A stretch of DNA of 64,000 nt from JAUVPY01 sp034412795 (GCA_034412795.1 DAOUMD010000180.1:1-64000); one strand, 5' to 3'. Positions 33,351 through 42,546 are shown, counted from the first letter of the stretch. The notes: a model not told the origin generated them from the letters alone. Made by a program: numbers and translations.

Positions 33351-34397
33351 TCATGATGAAAAATGGATCAACACCTTCATCGCGTTGCGGCGGTCCAACG
33401 CCGACTCGAAGGCTTGATCGTATTCCCGAAATGAAAACCGGTGGCTGACGAGCTGTCCGGCCAGGTCAGGATGTTTCAAAGTAAAGGCCAGCACTCGCTC
33501 AAATTCGCCCGTTCCACCGATACTGCCCATAATGTGGGCGGCCTTGAGCGTAATCTGTTTCATGCTGAACTCGACGGCCGGGATAAAGCCAAGAGCCATA
33601 ATGGTGCCCAGGGGCCGTACCAGGTTGACGGCGCGGCCAAAAGCAGCCGGCGCACCGGATGTCTCAAAGACAGCATCATAGCCAGCCCCTGAATAGAGAC
33701 CACTGTAACTTTCGGCGCCGCCTACGGTCGTTACCACATCGGACGGTTGCATTGCGCCCAATTCTAGTGCTTTGCTCACCCGTGATTCGACAATGTCGTA
33801 AAGCTCAACGTGCTCACAGCCTTCAATGTACTTGAGGGCAAGAAAGCAAGAGAAGCCAATCGCCCCCCCGCCGAGCACCAGGATTTTTTCGTGCTTTAGA
33901 TTGGGACGCGCCTCCCGCACGCGTCGAACGGCGTGCGCCCCCACCGCCAGAGGCTCGCTGAGGGCAACCACATCCAAATCCGCGCCGGGGTCCGCCCGGT
34001 AAACGTACTTTTCATCCTGCAGGAACCGTTGGCGCGACGCGCCGTTGATGGTGATACCAAACTTCTCAATCCGTTGGCACAGATTCTTATCTCGAGCAGG
34101 GTCGCAATACGCACACTCACCGCAGAAGATTGAACAGTCCCCGGTCACTTTGTCGCCCGGCTTAACCTTGGTCACGTCCGGCCCGACAGCCTCGACCGTG
34201 CCCGACCATTCGTGCCCGAAATACAGCGGATAGTTCTTGGGTCCTTCATAGGTGCCGTGATACAGGCCCAGGTCGGAGCCGCAAAGGCCGACCGCGTGGG
34301 TTCTGATTAACACCTGCGTACCGGCCGGAGCGCCCACTTCTCGTGCAACGATCTCGGCCCGTCTTTCTCCTTTCAGAACGACGCCCTTAGATAACAC
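33351..34397 (-). CDS. Zinc MDR dehydrogenase
   Basis: 348 residues, GTG start with TAGGAGAG upstream. Catalytic zinc C in GLCGSDLGLYHG and H in GHEWSG. Structural cysteines CGECAYCDPARDKNLC. NAD motif GGGAIGFSCF. It is more divergent from its neighbours than expected of a recent tandem copy. It starts after a tiny SDR remnant that separates it from the IolG-like gene. Confidence 0.87.
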   Translation of the reverse strand: MLSKGVVLKGERRAEIVAREVGAPAGTQVLIRTHAVGLCGSDLGLYHGTYEGPKNYPLYFGHEWSGTVEAVGPDVTKVKPGDKVTGDCSIFCGECAYCDPARDKNLCQRIEKFGITINGASRQRFLQDEKYVYRADPGADLDVVALSEPLAVGAHAVRRVREARPNLKHEKILVLGGGAIGFSCFLALKYIEGCEHVELYDIVESRVSKALELGAMQPSDVVTTVGGAESYSGLYSGAGYDAVFETSGAPAAFGRAVNLVRPLGTIMALGFIPAVEFSMKQITLKAAHIMGSIGGTGEFERVLAFTLKHPDLAGQLVSHRFSFREYDQAFESALDRRNAMKVLIHFSS

Positions 34398-34412
34398 GAT
34401 AAGATCTCTCTC

Positions 34413-34457
34413 CTATCTTGCCAGAAATCCACCATCAATGGGGATGACGACTTTCAT
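34413..34457 (-). pseudogene. C-terminal SDR remnant (14 codons)
   Basis: An ATG overlapping the IolG-like stop (ATGA) opens the frame KVVIPIDGGFLAR stop. The IDGGFLAR ending is the classic last turn of SDR enzymes. The most economical reading is that an SDR gene once lay here and was deleted in frame to its last codons. Too short to be functional. Confidence 0.5.
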
Positions 34458-35470
34458 GAATACTCCACGAGCTCCACCGGCCGGGCTTCATAATAGGACT
34501 GTCTCGCGGCCAGGCCGATGACCAGGGCCGCCCGCGCGTCGAAGGCATCAACTGCCGGTTCCCTGTCGTTCAGCACCCGCTCCACAAAGTCTTGGGTTTG
34601 GGCCAGATATGCATCCCCAAAACGCTCAATGATGTAGGGCACCATGTCGTAGCTGATGCCCCTGGTCGTCATAACCAGCAGCGGCGTTTGTTGGTAGTAG
34701 CCGATGTTCAAGCCACCCTCGGTGCCCAGGATCTCGGTGCGGATGTCATAGCCGTAGAGCGCGTTCCGGCTGACCTCCACATTGCCGAGCGCCCCGCCCT
34801 CAAAAAGCATATTGACGACCGCATTATCAATGTCGCCCACCGTGTTGAGCCGGGGAAAGGCCAGGGTTCCGCCCTCGGTGTAGACACGCTTGACCTCGTC
34901 GGCCATCAGCCAACGCCCAAGGTCAAAGTCGTGGATTGCCATATCCAGAATCAAGCCACCACTCACGTTGAGATCGGCGTATCCCAAATCGGGGCAAAAC
35001 GGGTCTCGGCCGATGGATTTGAAGGTGACGGGCTTACCGATGGCCCCTGCTTCGATTTGCTCCTTGGCCGCGACGTAGCCGCGATCAAAGCGCCGCATAA
35101 ACCCGGCCTGAAACATCACGCCGGTCCTCTCGATGGTAGCAATCATCTGCTCGGTATCTTCCAAGGTCAAGGCAATCGGCTTCTCACAGAAAATCGCCTT
35201 TCCCGCCTCGGCCGCGGCCATCACAATCTCACGGTGCGTGCTGGTAGACGAGGTAACGAAAACCGCTTTGATCGCCTTGTTCTCCAGAAGTTCCCGGTAA
35301 TCGGTAGACCAGGATTCGACGCCTAGTTCGGCCGCGGTCGCTCGCGCCCGCTCCTCAATGACATCGGAAACACAGACAATTTGGGATTGGGAATGCCGCG
35401 CCAAATGGCCAGCGTAGATCTGTCCCATCCGTCCCAAGCCAATAACGCCCACTGGCAACATTGACTTCAT
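34454..35470 (-). CDS. iolG-like: Gfo/Idh/MocA dehydrogenase, inositol 2-dehydrogenase-like
   Basis: 338 residues. NAD motif VGVIGLGRMGQIYAGHLA at the N-terminus, catalytic-lysine motif FCEKPIAL near residue 95, and the substrate-site motif DMAIHDFDLGRWL near 172-184, as in myo-inositol 2-dehydrogenase. The first step of inositol catabolism is oxidation to scyllo-inosose by this family, which the IolM-like enzyme could continue. A paralogue lies at 44448-45464. Sugar or sugar-acid substrates remain possible. Confidence 0.87.
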   Translation of the reverse strand: MKSMLPVGVIGLGRMGQIYAGHLARHSQSQIVCVSDVIEERARATAAELGVESWSTDYRELLENKAIKAVFVTSSTSTHREIVMAAAEAGKAIFCEKPIALTLEDTEQMIATIERTGVMFQAGFMRRFDRGYVAAKEQIEAGAIGKPVTFKSIGRDPFCPDLGYADLNVSGGLILDMAIHDFDLGRWLMADEVKRVYTEGGTLAFPRLNTVGDIDNAVVNMLFEGGALGNVEVSRNALYGYDIRTEILGTEGGLNIGYYQQTPLLVMTTRGISYDMVPYIIERFGDAYLAQTQDFVERVLNDREPAVDAFDARAALVIGLAARQSYYEARPVELVEYS

Positions 35471-35488
35471 GATCCTTTTCTTTACCTC

Positions 35489-36517
35489 CTACGGAATCAG
35501 CAGAATCTTGGCACTGTCTGTCGCTTTTTTTCCCAGCTCGAAGGCCTCCAGGACATCCGCTAACGGGAACTGGTGGGTGATGACCGGAGATAGGTCTACC
35601 AGACGGCGCGACATAAAGGTCAAGGTTTTAGGGAAGAAGCAAGGACTACCACTTGATCCAACAAGCCTCGCGCCCTGAAAAATCGTTTTGCCGATTTCAA
35701 CTGGGATCTTGCGCCCTGCACTCTGGCCAATCAGGACAATGCGTCCCCCTTTGGCCACGACGTCTACAGTGGCCTCAAGCGCCCCGTTGCTACCGGAGCA
35801 CTCCAAAACCAGAGTCGCTCCACGGTCGCCCGTGTGGTCCAACACCTGCTCTAGCACATCAACCACCGTTGGGTCGATCACCACATCGGCCCCCAGGTCA
35901 CGGGCCATCTGAGCGCGAAACGGCTGCGGCTCAACCACAATGACCGGTGCGCCCGATGCCTTGCAGGCCAGCATAGCAAACAACCCGATTGGGCCAGCGC
36001 CAAAGACCACCACCCGGTCGTGGGGCGCTGCGCCGCCACCCGAACCCCATACGCCGTGATACGCAACTGAAAGAGGCTCCACCAAGGCCGCCTCTTCGTA
36101 GCTCACATTGTCGGGGATCTTGAATAACCGCTCCTCTTTGGAGACGGTGTATTCGGCCATGCCGCCCGGGTATTCCCACGAGAAGCCATAGAGCTCGAAG
36201 TCGGGGCACATATTGGGGTCCAGACCATCTTTGCAATTGGGGCATACACGGCACTTGATGGGCACCTCGGCGACGACCCGATCACCTACTGACAATGTTT
36301 TAACGTCCTCACCCACCTCCACAACTTCCCCCGCCCATTCGTGGCCGGGGATGAAGGGAAAGGTGCCTTCGGTGTTGGTGCCCTCCCACATGTGCACATC
36401 CGTGCCACACACGCCAGCAGCCTTGACGCGGATGAGCACCTCATCCTCTGCCGGCCGAGGGTCCGGGAGTTCTTCCAGCCTCAGGTCGTGAACACCACGC
36501 AACACCGCCACTTTCAT
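35489..36517 (-). CDS. Zinc MDR dehydrogenase (threonine/polyol dehydrogenase type)
   Basis: 342 residues from the ATG at 36517 (AGGAGG nine bases upstream); a longer frame is not needed. Catalytic zinc C in AGVCGTDVHMW and H in GHEWAG. Structural cysteines CRVCPNCKDGLDPNMC. NAD motif GAGPIGLFAML. The GTDVHMWEG start resembles L-threonine 3-dehydrogenase, but the sugar neighbourhood argues for a polyol or sugar acid. It lies between the UROD 4 gene upstream and the IolG-like gene downstream. Confidence 0.87.
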   Translation of the reverse strand: MKVAVLRGVHDLRLEELPDPRPAEDEVLIRVKAAGVCGTDVHMWEGTNTEGTFPFIPGHEWAGEVVEVGEDVKTLSVGDRVVAEVPIKCRVCPNCKDGLDPNMCPDFELYGFSWEYPGGMAEYTVSKEERLFKIPDNVSYEEAALVEPLSVAYHGVWGSGGGAAPHDRVVVFGAGPIGLFAMLACKASGAPVIVVEPQPFRAQMARDLGADVVIDPTVVDVLEQVLDHTGDRGATLVLECSGSNGALEATVDVVAKGGRIVLIGQSAGRKIPVEIGKTIFQGARLVGSSGSPCFFPKTLTFMSRRLVDLSPVITHQFPLADVLEAFELGKKATDSAKILLIP

Positions 36518-36531
36518 CACTCGAAACCTCC

Positions 36532-37686
36532 TCAAGATTTGGTGTAGACGCCGTAGGTCTTCCAGGCTTCCCACATGGCCATGATGTTCTCGGGCGGGAC
36601 GTTGGCCTGGACATCGTGCACCGCAGCAAAAACGAATCCTCCCCCGGGCGACAGCGATTCGATATTGCGCTTCACGTCCGCTTTGACCTCCTCCGGGGTG
36701 CCAGTCCCCAGCACCACCTGAGTGTCAACGCCTCCTCCCCAGAAAACCAAATCGCGCTCGAACTCTGTCTTAAGTTCTTTGGGGTTCATACCAGGAGAGC
36801 TGATTTGAATTGGATTCAGGATATCAATCCCGGCATCAATCAAATCGCCAATAAGCGGGCGAATTGCGCCGCAGGAATGGAAGAAGACTTTGACCGGGGC
36901 CTGTTCCTTGATGAAAGAAAAGAGTTTTTTGTGTCGCGGCTTGACAATCTTGCGGTATGTGTCCGGGGAGAAGAGAAGAGAATTTTGGCCGCCCAAATCG
37001 TCGGCTTCGATAATCACATCGACCAAGTCACCGATCTCCCCCAGGGCCCGCCCCCAGAAGGTGCACTTGAACTCAACCAGGCGATCCAGCATATAGGCTA
37101 CGATGTCGGGGTTAAGCGCCAGGTCCACGTAAAACTGCTCGAAACCCCGAGTCCAGGCCACCATCTCAAGAATACCGGCGCATGGTCCGGCCAGTGCAAC
37201 CGCCTTACCTCGTTCGACCGCGGCCGCCGCATCACGCTTTAGGTTTTCAAACCGATGGTCATCCACAGCGTCCGGGATTTTGAACGCCTTGAAGTCTTCC
37301 AGGCTCTCAGCATCGGCCAAAGGATGGATATACATATCATAGTAGAAACCACCCTCTTTGGGCTTTCGCCAGCCAATCCCCCATTCGTCGGTGTATGCTT
37401 CGTAGTCACCTTCATCGCGGAACACATACTCAAAGTCTGCCGGGGGCTGCGGAGCAACAAGCACAACATCCGTCTCCAGCCGTTCGGCCACATCCTCTTC
37501 AACGACGGCCAACTGTTCTGCCATAAAGGAGATTCGGGGCTCACCAACCGGCAAATTCAGGTATTCGCGTAGATTCTTGTAAGCGGTCACGTGAATAAGG
37601 GATAAACCAGTCCCGCCCAAATCAAAGGGAACGTGATCAGGTTCCTGATGATCCAATGCCAGTCTGACCCGTTCACGAGAATTCAT
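36532..37686 (-). CDS. UROD/MtaA-fold protein 4, with HxCG zinc motif
   Basis: 384 residues from the ATG at 37686 (GGAGGAGAG upstream). Opening NSRERVRLALDHQEPDHVP. Unlike the three paralogues at 5375-8865, it keeps HSCG at residues 270-273, the H-x-C part of the MtaA/CmuA zinc site. Its third-ligand loop AAVHDVQANVPPEN has His instead of Cys. Barrel conserved at GIDILNPIQIS. It heads a run of sugar dehydrogenases, so UROD proteins accompany sugar genes in two separate operons of this window. Reaction unknown. Confidence 0.82.
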   Translation of the reverse strand: MNSRERVRLALDHQEPDHVPFDLGGTGLSLIHVTAYKNLREYLNLPVGEPRISFMAEQLAVVEEDVAERLETDVVLVAPQPPADFEYVFRDEGDYEAYTDEWGIGWRKPKEGGFYYDMYIHPLADAESLEDFKAFKIPDAVDDHRFENLKRDAAAAVERGKAVALAGPCAGILEMVAWTRGFEQFYVDLALNPDIVAYMLDRLVEFKCTFWGRALGEIGDLVDVIIEADDLGGQNSLLFSPDTYRKIVKPRHKKLFSFIKEQAPVKVFFHSCGAIRPLIGDLIDAGIDILNPIQISSPGMNPKELKTEFERDLVFWGGGVDTQVVLGTGTPEEVKADVKRNIESLSPGGGFVFAAVHDVQANVPPENIMAMWEAWKTYGVYTKS

Positions 37687-37794
37687 CTCTCTCCTCCAAA
37701 AAGTAGTCAAAGAAAGAAAAAGAGGCGCTCCGCTACGTCCAGAATGAACGCAACAAGATCCACGCCCTCATCTCTATCGACGTTTCCACCAGGA

Positions 37795-38235
37795 TTACCG
37801 AACAATAAGACACGACGTTTTGGAAATATTGGTCAGTTTGCGTGCAACGCCACCCAATAAGGGGCCCGGAGTACTCAAACCACTATGACCAATTACGATC
37901 AGGTCAACATCTTTCCTTTCAGCATAATCAGCAATCTTAGGTGCTGGGTCACCAGTAATGTACTCACCTGTTACATCTGAAAGACCTGCCTCATCGAATC
38001 TCTGTTTGGCATTGCCCAGGATGATTTCAGCCGAGTCCTCCAGGATCTCTCTTCGCGATTCGGTTATCTCTCCTGCCTTTATCATTTCCATTATCTCTTT
38101 AGGAAGCGCGAAATCGCGAATTACATGCAGGAGAAGAACAGAAGAACCGTGACATTTGGCTAAATCAATCGCAACACCGACAGCTTGGGTTGAGTACCTT
38201 GAGCCATCAACGGGGACGAGGATTTTTTTGAACAT
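37795..38235 (-). CDS. Universal stress protein (UspA family)
   Basis: 146 residues from the ATG at 38235 (AGGAGG upstream). The UspA fold opens FKKILVPVDGSRYSTQAVGVA and closes with the nucleotide loop VIGHSGLSTPGPLLGGVARKL, an approximate G-2x-G-9x-G motif, and a CLIV end. Probably a cytoplasmic ATP-binding stress modulator. It stands alone upstream of the UROD 4 gene; a link with the pathway is not evident. Confidence 0.9.
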   Translation of the reverse strand: MFKKILVPVDGSRYSTQAVGVAIDLAKCHGSSVLLLHVIRDFALPKEIMEMIKAGEITESRREILEDSAEIILGNAKQRFDEAGLSDVTGEYITGDPAPKIADYAERKDVDLIVIGHSGLSTPGPLLGGVARKLTNISKTSCLIVR

Positions 38236-38276
38236 AATTGTCAGCCTCCTATGGTTCAAACCGACTGATACAAATG

Positions 38277-38918
38277 TCAATCACCAGCCGCCCACGCCTC
38301 GATGACGTGAATCGCCTCCTGAGTGACACGCACTTTGGTCGGAATCTGTCGCCGGCCGAGCACGAGTTCAACCGTGGCTTCGGCATATTGCTCCGAGGGT
38401 ATATCCGGCCAGGCGTTCATGGGGATGTTGGCCGGCGTACTGTCAGGCCGCCACGGCATATCTTGGGGCAGACCCTGCGCTACAAGGAAAGCAGCCCGCA
38501 GTTCGTAATGATCATTGCACTGGAACTCGATGTGGTGCGCCCATTCGTGAACCAGCGCACTTTGGAGCATAGCAGGGGTTCCCGGGACTCGGACCGTGAC
38601 TGTGGCCGTTTCTGGATCGTACGCTGCCCGGCTATCAAGAGTGTGCACAGCGCGCAGGCGAACATCGCCAAAACAGTGGTTCCTGGCCTGGAATACTGTA
38701 AGAAATTCGGTCCAAGTCTCCTCCGCTAGTGACTGGAAATCGCTCGCCACGGACTCATCAAAGATGAGTCTCGGCGAGTCTTCGGACTGCGAGCAGCCCA
38801 CCAGCGCCACATTCATCAGCGCAACTACAACGACCACGACCGCAAACCATCTGGTCTGGGTCCGGCAGCGGCGAATCGTATGATAAAGGACATTTGCGTA
38901 GGTCAGGCAGTATCGCAT
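38277..38918 (-). CDS. Putative lipoprotein with HExxH metallopeptidase motif
   Basis: 213 residues from the ATG at 38918 (AAGGA five bases upstream). A hydrophobic stretch FAVVVVVVALMN leads to a lipobox LVGC with Cys42, so it should be membrane-anchored and extracellular. HEWAHH at 124-129 is a zinc-protease signature, and E180 or E184 in EQYAEATVEL could be the third ligand. No specific family recognised. The N-terminal 20 residues before the hydrophobic core are long for a signal peptide. Separate from the transporter genes on its right by about 200 bases. Confidence 0.65.
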   Translation of the reverse strand: MRYCLTYANVLYHTIRRCRTQTRWFAVVVVVVALMNVALVGCSQSEDSPRLIFDESVASDFQSLAEETWTEFLTVFQARNHCFGDVRLRAVHTLDSRAAYDPETATVTVRVPGTPAMLQSALVHEWAHHIEFQCNDHYELRAAFLVAQGLPQDMPWRPDSTPANIPMNAWPDIPSEQYAEATVELVLGRRQIPTKVRVTQEAIHVIEAWAAGD

Positions 38919-39116
38919 TGTGTCCTTCTGATCACTCCACGCAAGACTGGCTGTTCGGCGGTAGGCACTGGTCGCCAGCCTCCAGATTGCGAGCAAGCCA
39001 AGCGCCTATCCCACCAGTGTCGAGAATACAAGCCTTACGATTAGATCCCATCCGAAAAAGCTCAAGCCCGGACGACAGTCCTCGGGGAGCAAATTCCGAA
39101 TAGGTTCTTAAGTCAC

Positions 39117-39941
39117 TCAGTGCACATCTTCGCCGGGAGCCGCATCTTGTACGGCACTCCTGCGGGAGACTCTGTCGAGTTCGTGCGTCAAGGCTTCCAG
39201 TTCGTCAGCTCCAGACATACTGCGGATCATGTCTTCGCGCGTGATTTCATCCTGGTTCCAGATCCCAAGGGTTTTGCCGCGTTTGAGGATGATGAATCTA
39301 TCGCCGACGGTGTAGGCATGATGCGGGTTGTGGGTAATGAAGATAACCCCCAGGTTGCGGGCGGCGGCCTGAGCAATATAACGCAACACCGTGCCTGCTT
39401 GCTTCACGCCCAAGGCGGCCGTTGGCTCGTCAAGAATCAGAACCTTGGCACCGAAGTACACCGCCCGGGCAATAGCCACCGACTGACGCTCGCCACCGGA
39501 CATAGTCCCCACCGGTTGACCAGGATCGCGGATGTCGATCCCCATCTTGCCCAACTCCTCGCGGACCGTGCGTTTAGCAAAATCGATATTGTAGTTCTTG
39601 AACGGCCCCCAACCCCTCTCCGGCTCAGCCCCGAGGAAGAAGTTGCGCCAGATGGGCATCAGAGGAATCATGGCCAGGTCTTGGTACACCGTTGCAATAC
39701 CGCGAGAGAGGGCCTCGCGGGGTGAGTTGAACTGCACCTTCTCGCCTTCGAAGAAGTAGTCACCCTCGGTCTGCTGGTGCACACCCGCGAGGATCTTGAT
39801 CAGCGTGGACTTTCCAGCACCATTGTCGCCCAGGAGACAGGTGACTTCACCAGGATAAACCTCGGCCGACACGTCGCTCAGGGCGATGACACTGCCGAAC
39901 AACTTGGTAATGTGGCGGACTTCAAGTATGGGTTCAGTCAT
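39117..39941 (-). CDS. CUT2 sugar ABC transporter ATPase, single domain
   Basis: 274 residues. Walker A GDNGAGKST (38-46), signature MSGGERQSVAIARA and Walker B VLILDEPTAALG. CUT2 ATPases such as RbsA and XylG are normally tandem fusions near 500 residues; this one has only one ABC domain, as in FrcA-like systems, and would work as a homodimer. It overlaps the permease by four bases. It energises uptake of a ribose-, inositol- or xylose-like solute. Confidence 0.92.
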   Translation of the reverse strand: MTEPILEVRHITKLFGSVIALSDVSAEVYPGEVTCLLGDNGAGKSTLIKILAGVHQQTEGDYFFEGEKVQFNSPREALSRGIATVYQDLAMIPLMPIWRNFFLGAEPERGWGPFKNYNIDFAKRTVREELGKMGIDIRDPGQPVGTMSGGERQSVAIARAVYFGAKVLILDEPTAALGVKQAGTVLRYIAQAAARNLGVIFITHNPHHAYTVGDRFIILKRGKTLGIWNQDEITREDMIRSMSGADELEALTHELDRVSRRSAVQDAAPGEDVH

Positions 39942-41032
39942 GACGTCTCCTCCTTTCCTTCTGTGCGGGCCTTGGCAGTGGCTACGGTCACGGATTCCGC
40001 TCTCCTGCGCGTAAAGTCGTTCACCAGGACTGCGACGAGCAACATAACACCCAGGAAGGCATAGAACCAGTCAGTATCCCAGCCGGCAAAGGTAATACCC
40101 ACGCGGACCATCCCGAAGATGAGGGCGCCAACCGCTGCACCGAAGGCGGAGCCATATCCACCGGTTAACAGACAGCCGCCGATCACGGCCGCGATGATAT
40201 ACACAAATTCCTGACCGATACCCTGGCTGGCTACCACAGAGCGCAGGCGCAAGTCGCTCATCATACCCACCAGCCAAGCAGCAGAAGCCGTCGTCATAAA
40301 TAATGCAATCTTAACCCGTTGTGCAGGCACACCCTGGCTTCGGGCCGCATTTGCGTCACCGCCGGTGGCAAATATCCAGTTGCCATACTTGGTCCGGAGC
40401 AGAACCCAACTTGCCACAATGGTGATCACGATCCACCAGATGGTCACCGTCCTGAACTCGGTACCCAACAGCGAAACCTCCGAATTAAAGATCGTGCGAG
40501 CGACAAGAAAGCCCGGCGCTGCGTCAATGCCGGCGACCCGGACCTGATTGACCACCAAACGGGTCACCCCAACGTTGGCCCCTCTCAGAATGAAGAAGGT
40601 AGCCAGGGTCACGATAAAACTGGGCAGTCCGGTCTTGATCACCAACAAACCATTCAAGTACCCAACGACTACGGCAAAGACCAGAGCCACCAACATAGCC
40701 AGCCAAATATTCCAGCCGAGCTGGGTGGCGAGTAGCCCCGCGATCAACCCCGTCGTGCCCGTCATAACGCCGGCGGAGAGATCAAACTCGCCGCCGATTA
40801 TAAGCAAGGCCACCGCAATCGCCATAATACCCAAGGCAGAGGACGAATCCAGGATACGAGCCACTCCAGTAATCGAGAGCCAATTTTCCGGCGCCATAAC
40901 CGCGAAGAACAACCATACAACGGCTGCCCCGATGACAGCCCCAACTTCAGGTTGCCGCAGAAGTCGTCTGAATAAGCCGACTTCTGCGAGACGTTCATCT
41001 CTCTGTGCGGCGCCCACCGCATCAATCGCCAT
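39938..41032 (-). CDS. CUT2 sugar ABC transporter permease (RbsC type)
   Basis: 364 residues, eight to ten membrane segments, including GGEFDLSAGVMTGTTGLIAG near 85-105, the signature of the BPD_transp_2 family, and GSAFGAAVGALIFGMVRVG toward the end. It forms a homodimeric pore with the ATPase gene that overlaps its end. It lies 143 bases downstream of the binding protein, with a hairpin between. Confidence 0.93.
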   Translation of the reverse strand: MAIDAVGAAQRDERLAEVGLFRRLLRQPEVGAVIGAAVVWLFFAVMAPENWLSITGVARILDSSSALGIMAIAVALLIIGGEFDLSAGVMTGTTGLIAGLLATQLGWNIWLAMLVALVFAVVVGYLNGLLVIKTGLPSFIVTLATFFILRGANVGVTRLVVNQVRVAGIDAAPGFLVARTIFNSEVSLLGTEFRTVTIWWIVITIVASWVLLRTKYGNWIFATGGDANAARSQGVPAQRVKIALFMTTASAAWLVGMMSDLRLRSVVASQGIGQEFVYIIAAVIGGCLLTGGYGSAFGAAVGALIFGMVRVGITFAGWDTDWFYAFLGVMLLVAVLVNDFTRRRAESVTVATAKARTEGKEETS

Positions 41033-41120
41033 AGATAAACTCCTTTGATTGGGCTCCGCCGCGGACTCGGACCCCTGAGTCTGATGCAGAGCGTCAGGTC
41101 TTTCTCAGGAAATAGATGAA

Positions 41121-41153
41121 GATTGCGGGATGGGAAGTTCCCATCCCGCAATC
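41121..41153 (-). other. Perfect 16-bp intercistronic hairpin between binding protein and permease
   Basis: GATTGCGGGATGGGAA (41121-41136) and TTCCCATCCCGCAATC (41138-41153) are exact complements around one base. It lies just downstream of the binding-protein stop on the minus strand, the third such case in the window. Likely protects the upstream message or lowers permease expression. Confidence 0.65.
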
Positions 41154-41175
41154 GTGTGTCTCAGTAGGTATCGCG

Positions 41176-42213
41176 TTACCGCGTCCCGGCCGCGGAGAGA
41201 TCCTTTACGGCAGCCGCATTGCTGGCATCAACAATGCCAGGCCCGGTGAGGACCGGTTGGCCACCGCCGACGGTGTTTAGATTTGTGTTGTACAGGTACA
41301 GGAAGACGACCGGGAGATAGCCCTGGAGATACTGCTGCTGGTCGATGGCAAACATTATCTTGCCAGCCTCAACGGCCTCGAGGACATCTGGACTGAGGTC
41401 GAACGTCGCCAGCTTCACGTCCGTACCGGCAGCCTCGATGGCCTGCATGGCAGCATCGGCGATGTTCGGGTTAAGCGTCAGAATGGCGTCAATGCTGGAG
41501 TCAGATACCAACTTGTCCTGGATGCTGGCCAGCGTGCCGGCAATGTCCCGGATCCCCGTCGTGGCCACGTTGAAGCGCTCGACCTCGCCACTGAAGGTAT
41601 CAGTCAGACCATCGCAGCGCTCCTCAAGGGCGATGTTGCCCTCCTCGTGGATGACGCACAGAACTTTGGCCGCACCCGCCGCATTGAATTGCTCACCGGC
41701 TCCCTGACCCGCCACAAACTCGGTCTGACCGATGTGGGTCAGGGCTCCCAGTTCCTTGTAAACGTTAACGCCCGAGTTGATGGTGATCACCGGAATGCCC
41801 GCTTCGATCGCTTTACTGACCGAGTCCTTCATCGCGTCGGGGTTGGCCAAGGAGACGATGAGGCCATCCACACCGTCGGCGATGTAGGTTTCAATCAATT
41901 GCGCCTGCTCTGCGGGATCAAGGCTTCCGCCGGACTTCAGCTCCACGCCCAAAGCGGCCGCTGCGTCCTTAGCACCCGTTTCCACAACACCCCAGAACGA
42001 AGACTCGGCAGGGTTCTCGTGGACGGCCAGGCCGATGACCACACCTGTCTGCGTGACTTGGGGTTCCTCAGCTTCCTCTTCAACTGCCTCGGTGACCGCC
42101 TCCTCGACTGCTCCGACCTCTTCAACCGCCTCTGGTGCTGGGGTTACCTGGCAGGCGGCCAGTGCAAGCAATGCCACGAGCAGCAACACTGTCATTTTTC
42201 TGATGCTTAACAT
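41176..42213 (-). CDS. CUT2 sugar-binding lipoprotein (RbsB type)
   Basis: 345 residues. Lipoprotein signal MLSIRKMTVLLLVALLALAAC, then a Glu/Ala/Val-rich linker, then a periplasmic-binding-protein type 4 fold (VVIGLAVHENPAESSFWG, GVDGLIVSLANPDAMKD, GIPVITINSGVN). Ligand likely a monosaccharide or cyclitol. It is first in its operon and driven by the promoter at 42888-42916 with two LacI-type operators, with a leader near 670 bases that contains a MITE. Confidence 0.92.
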   Translation of the reverse strand: MLSIRKMTVLLLVALLALAACQVTPAPEAVEEVGAVEEAVTEAVEEEAEEPQVTQTGVVIGLAVHENPAESSFWGVVETGAKDAAAALGVELKSGGSLDPAEQAQLIETYIADGVDGLIVSLANPDAMKDSVSKAIEAGIPVITINSGVNVYKELGALTHIGQTEFVAGQGAGEQFNAAGAAKVLCVIHEEGNIALEERCDGLTDTFSGEVERFNVATTGIRDIAGTLASIQDKLVSDSSIDAILTLNPNIADAAMQAIEAAGTDVKLATFDLSPDVLEAVEAGKIMFAIDQQQYLQGYLPVVFLYLYNTNLNTVGGGQPVLTGPGIVDASNAAAVKDLSAAGTR

Positions 42214-42452
42214 CTTTTGTCCTCCTTAGAATTGACTATCGAATAGGAATGGATCAACCGAACCGCTGTGCATTCTGTGATACGGAATATCGCGCCGACT
42301 GCACCCCCTTTCTCTTCTGAGTTTTCTCGGAAAGTACCATTGGCACGGAGGCGTGCTCACTCCGCCATACACAGTGAGGAGCGAGGCACCCTCAGGCTTC
42401 GGCGCAAGATCAGCCGAGCAGTACCAAGGCATTCGCATCGTTTTGTCTGTAC

Positions 42453-42546
42453 TTAGGAAGCGTCCAGAAATAACCTTCAATTTTCAGGCTAAAATTCCGA
42501 GTGCAATCTTTCAAAATGCACAAAGTTATTCTTGGACGCGGCCTTA
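42453..42546. mobile_element. 94-bp MITE-like element, copy 2
   Basis: Same ends and length as 26218-26311 and about 91 percent identical by eye. It lies in the leader between the LacI-controlled promoter and the binding-protein gene, so the transcript would contain its hairpin. The surrounding 881-bp gap (42214-43094) holds the promoter, operators and one possible coding remnant, nothing else I recognise. Confidence 0.75.
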
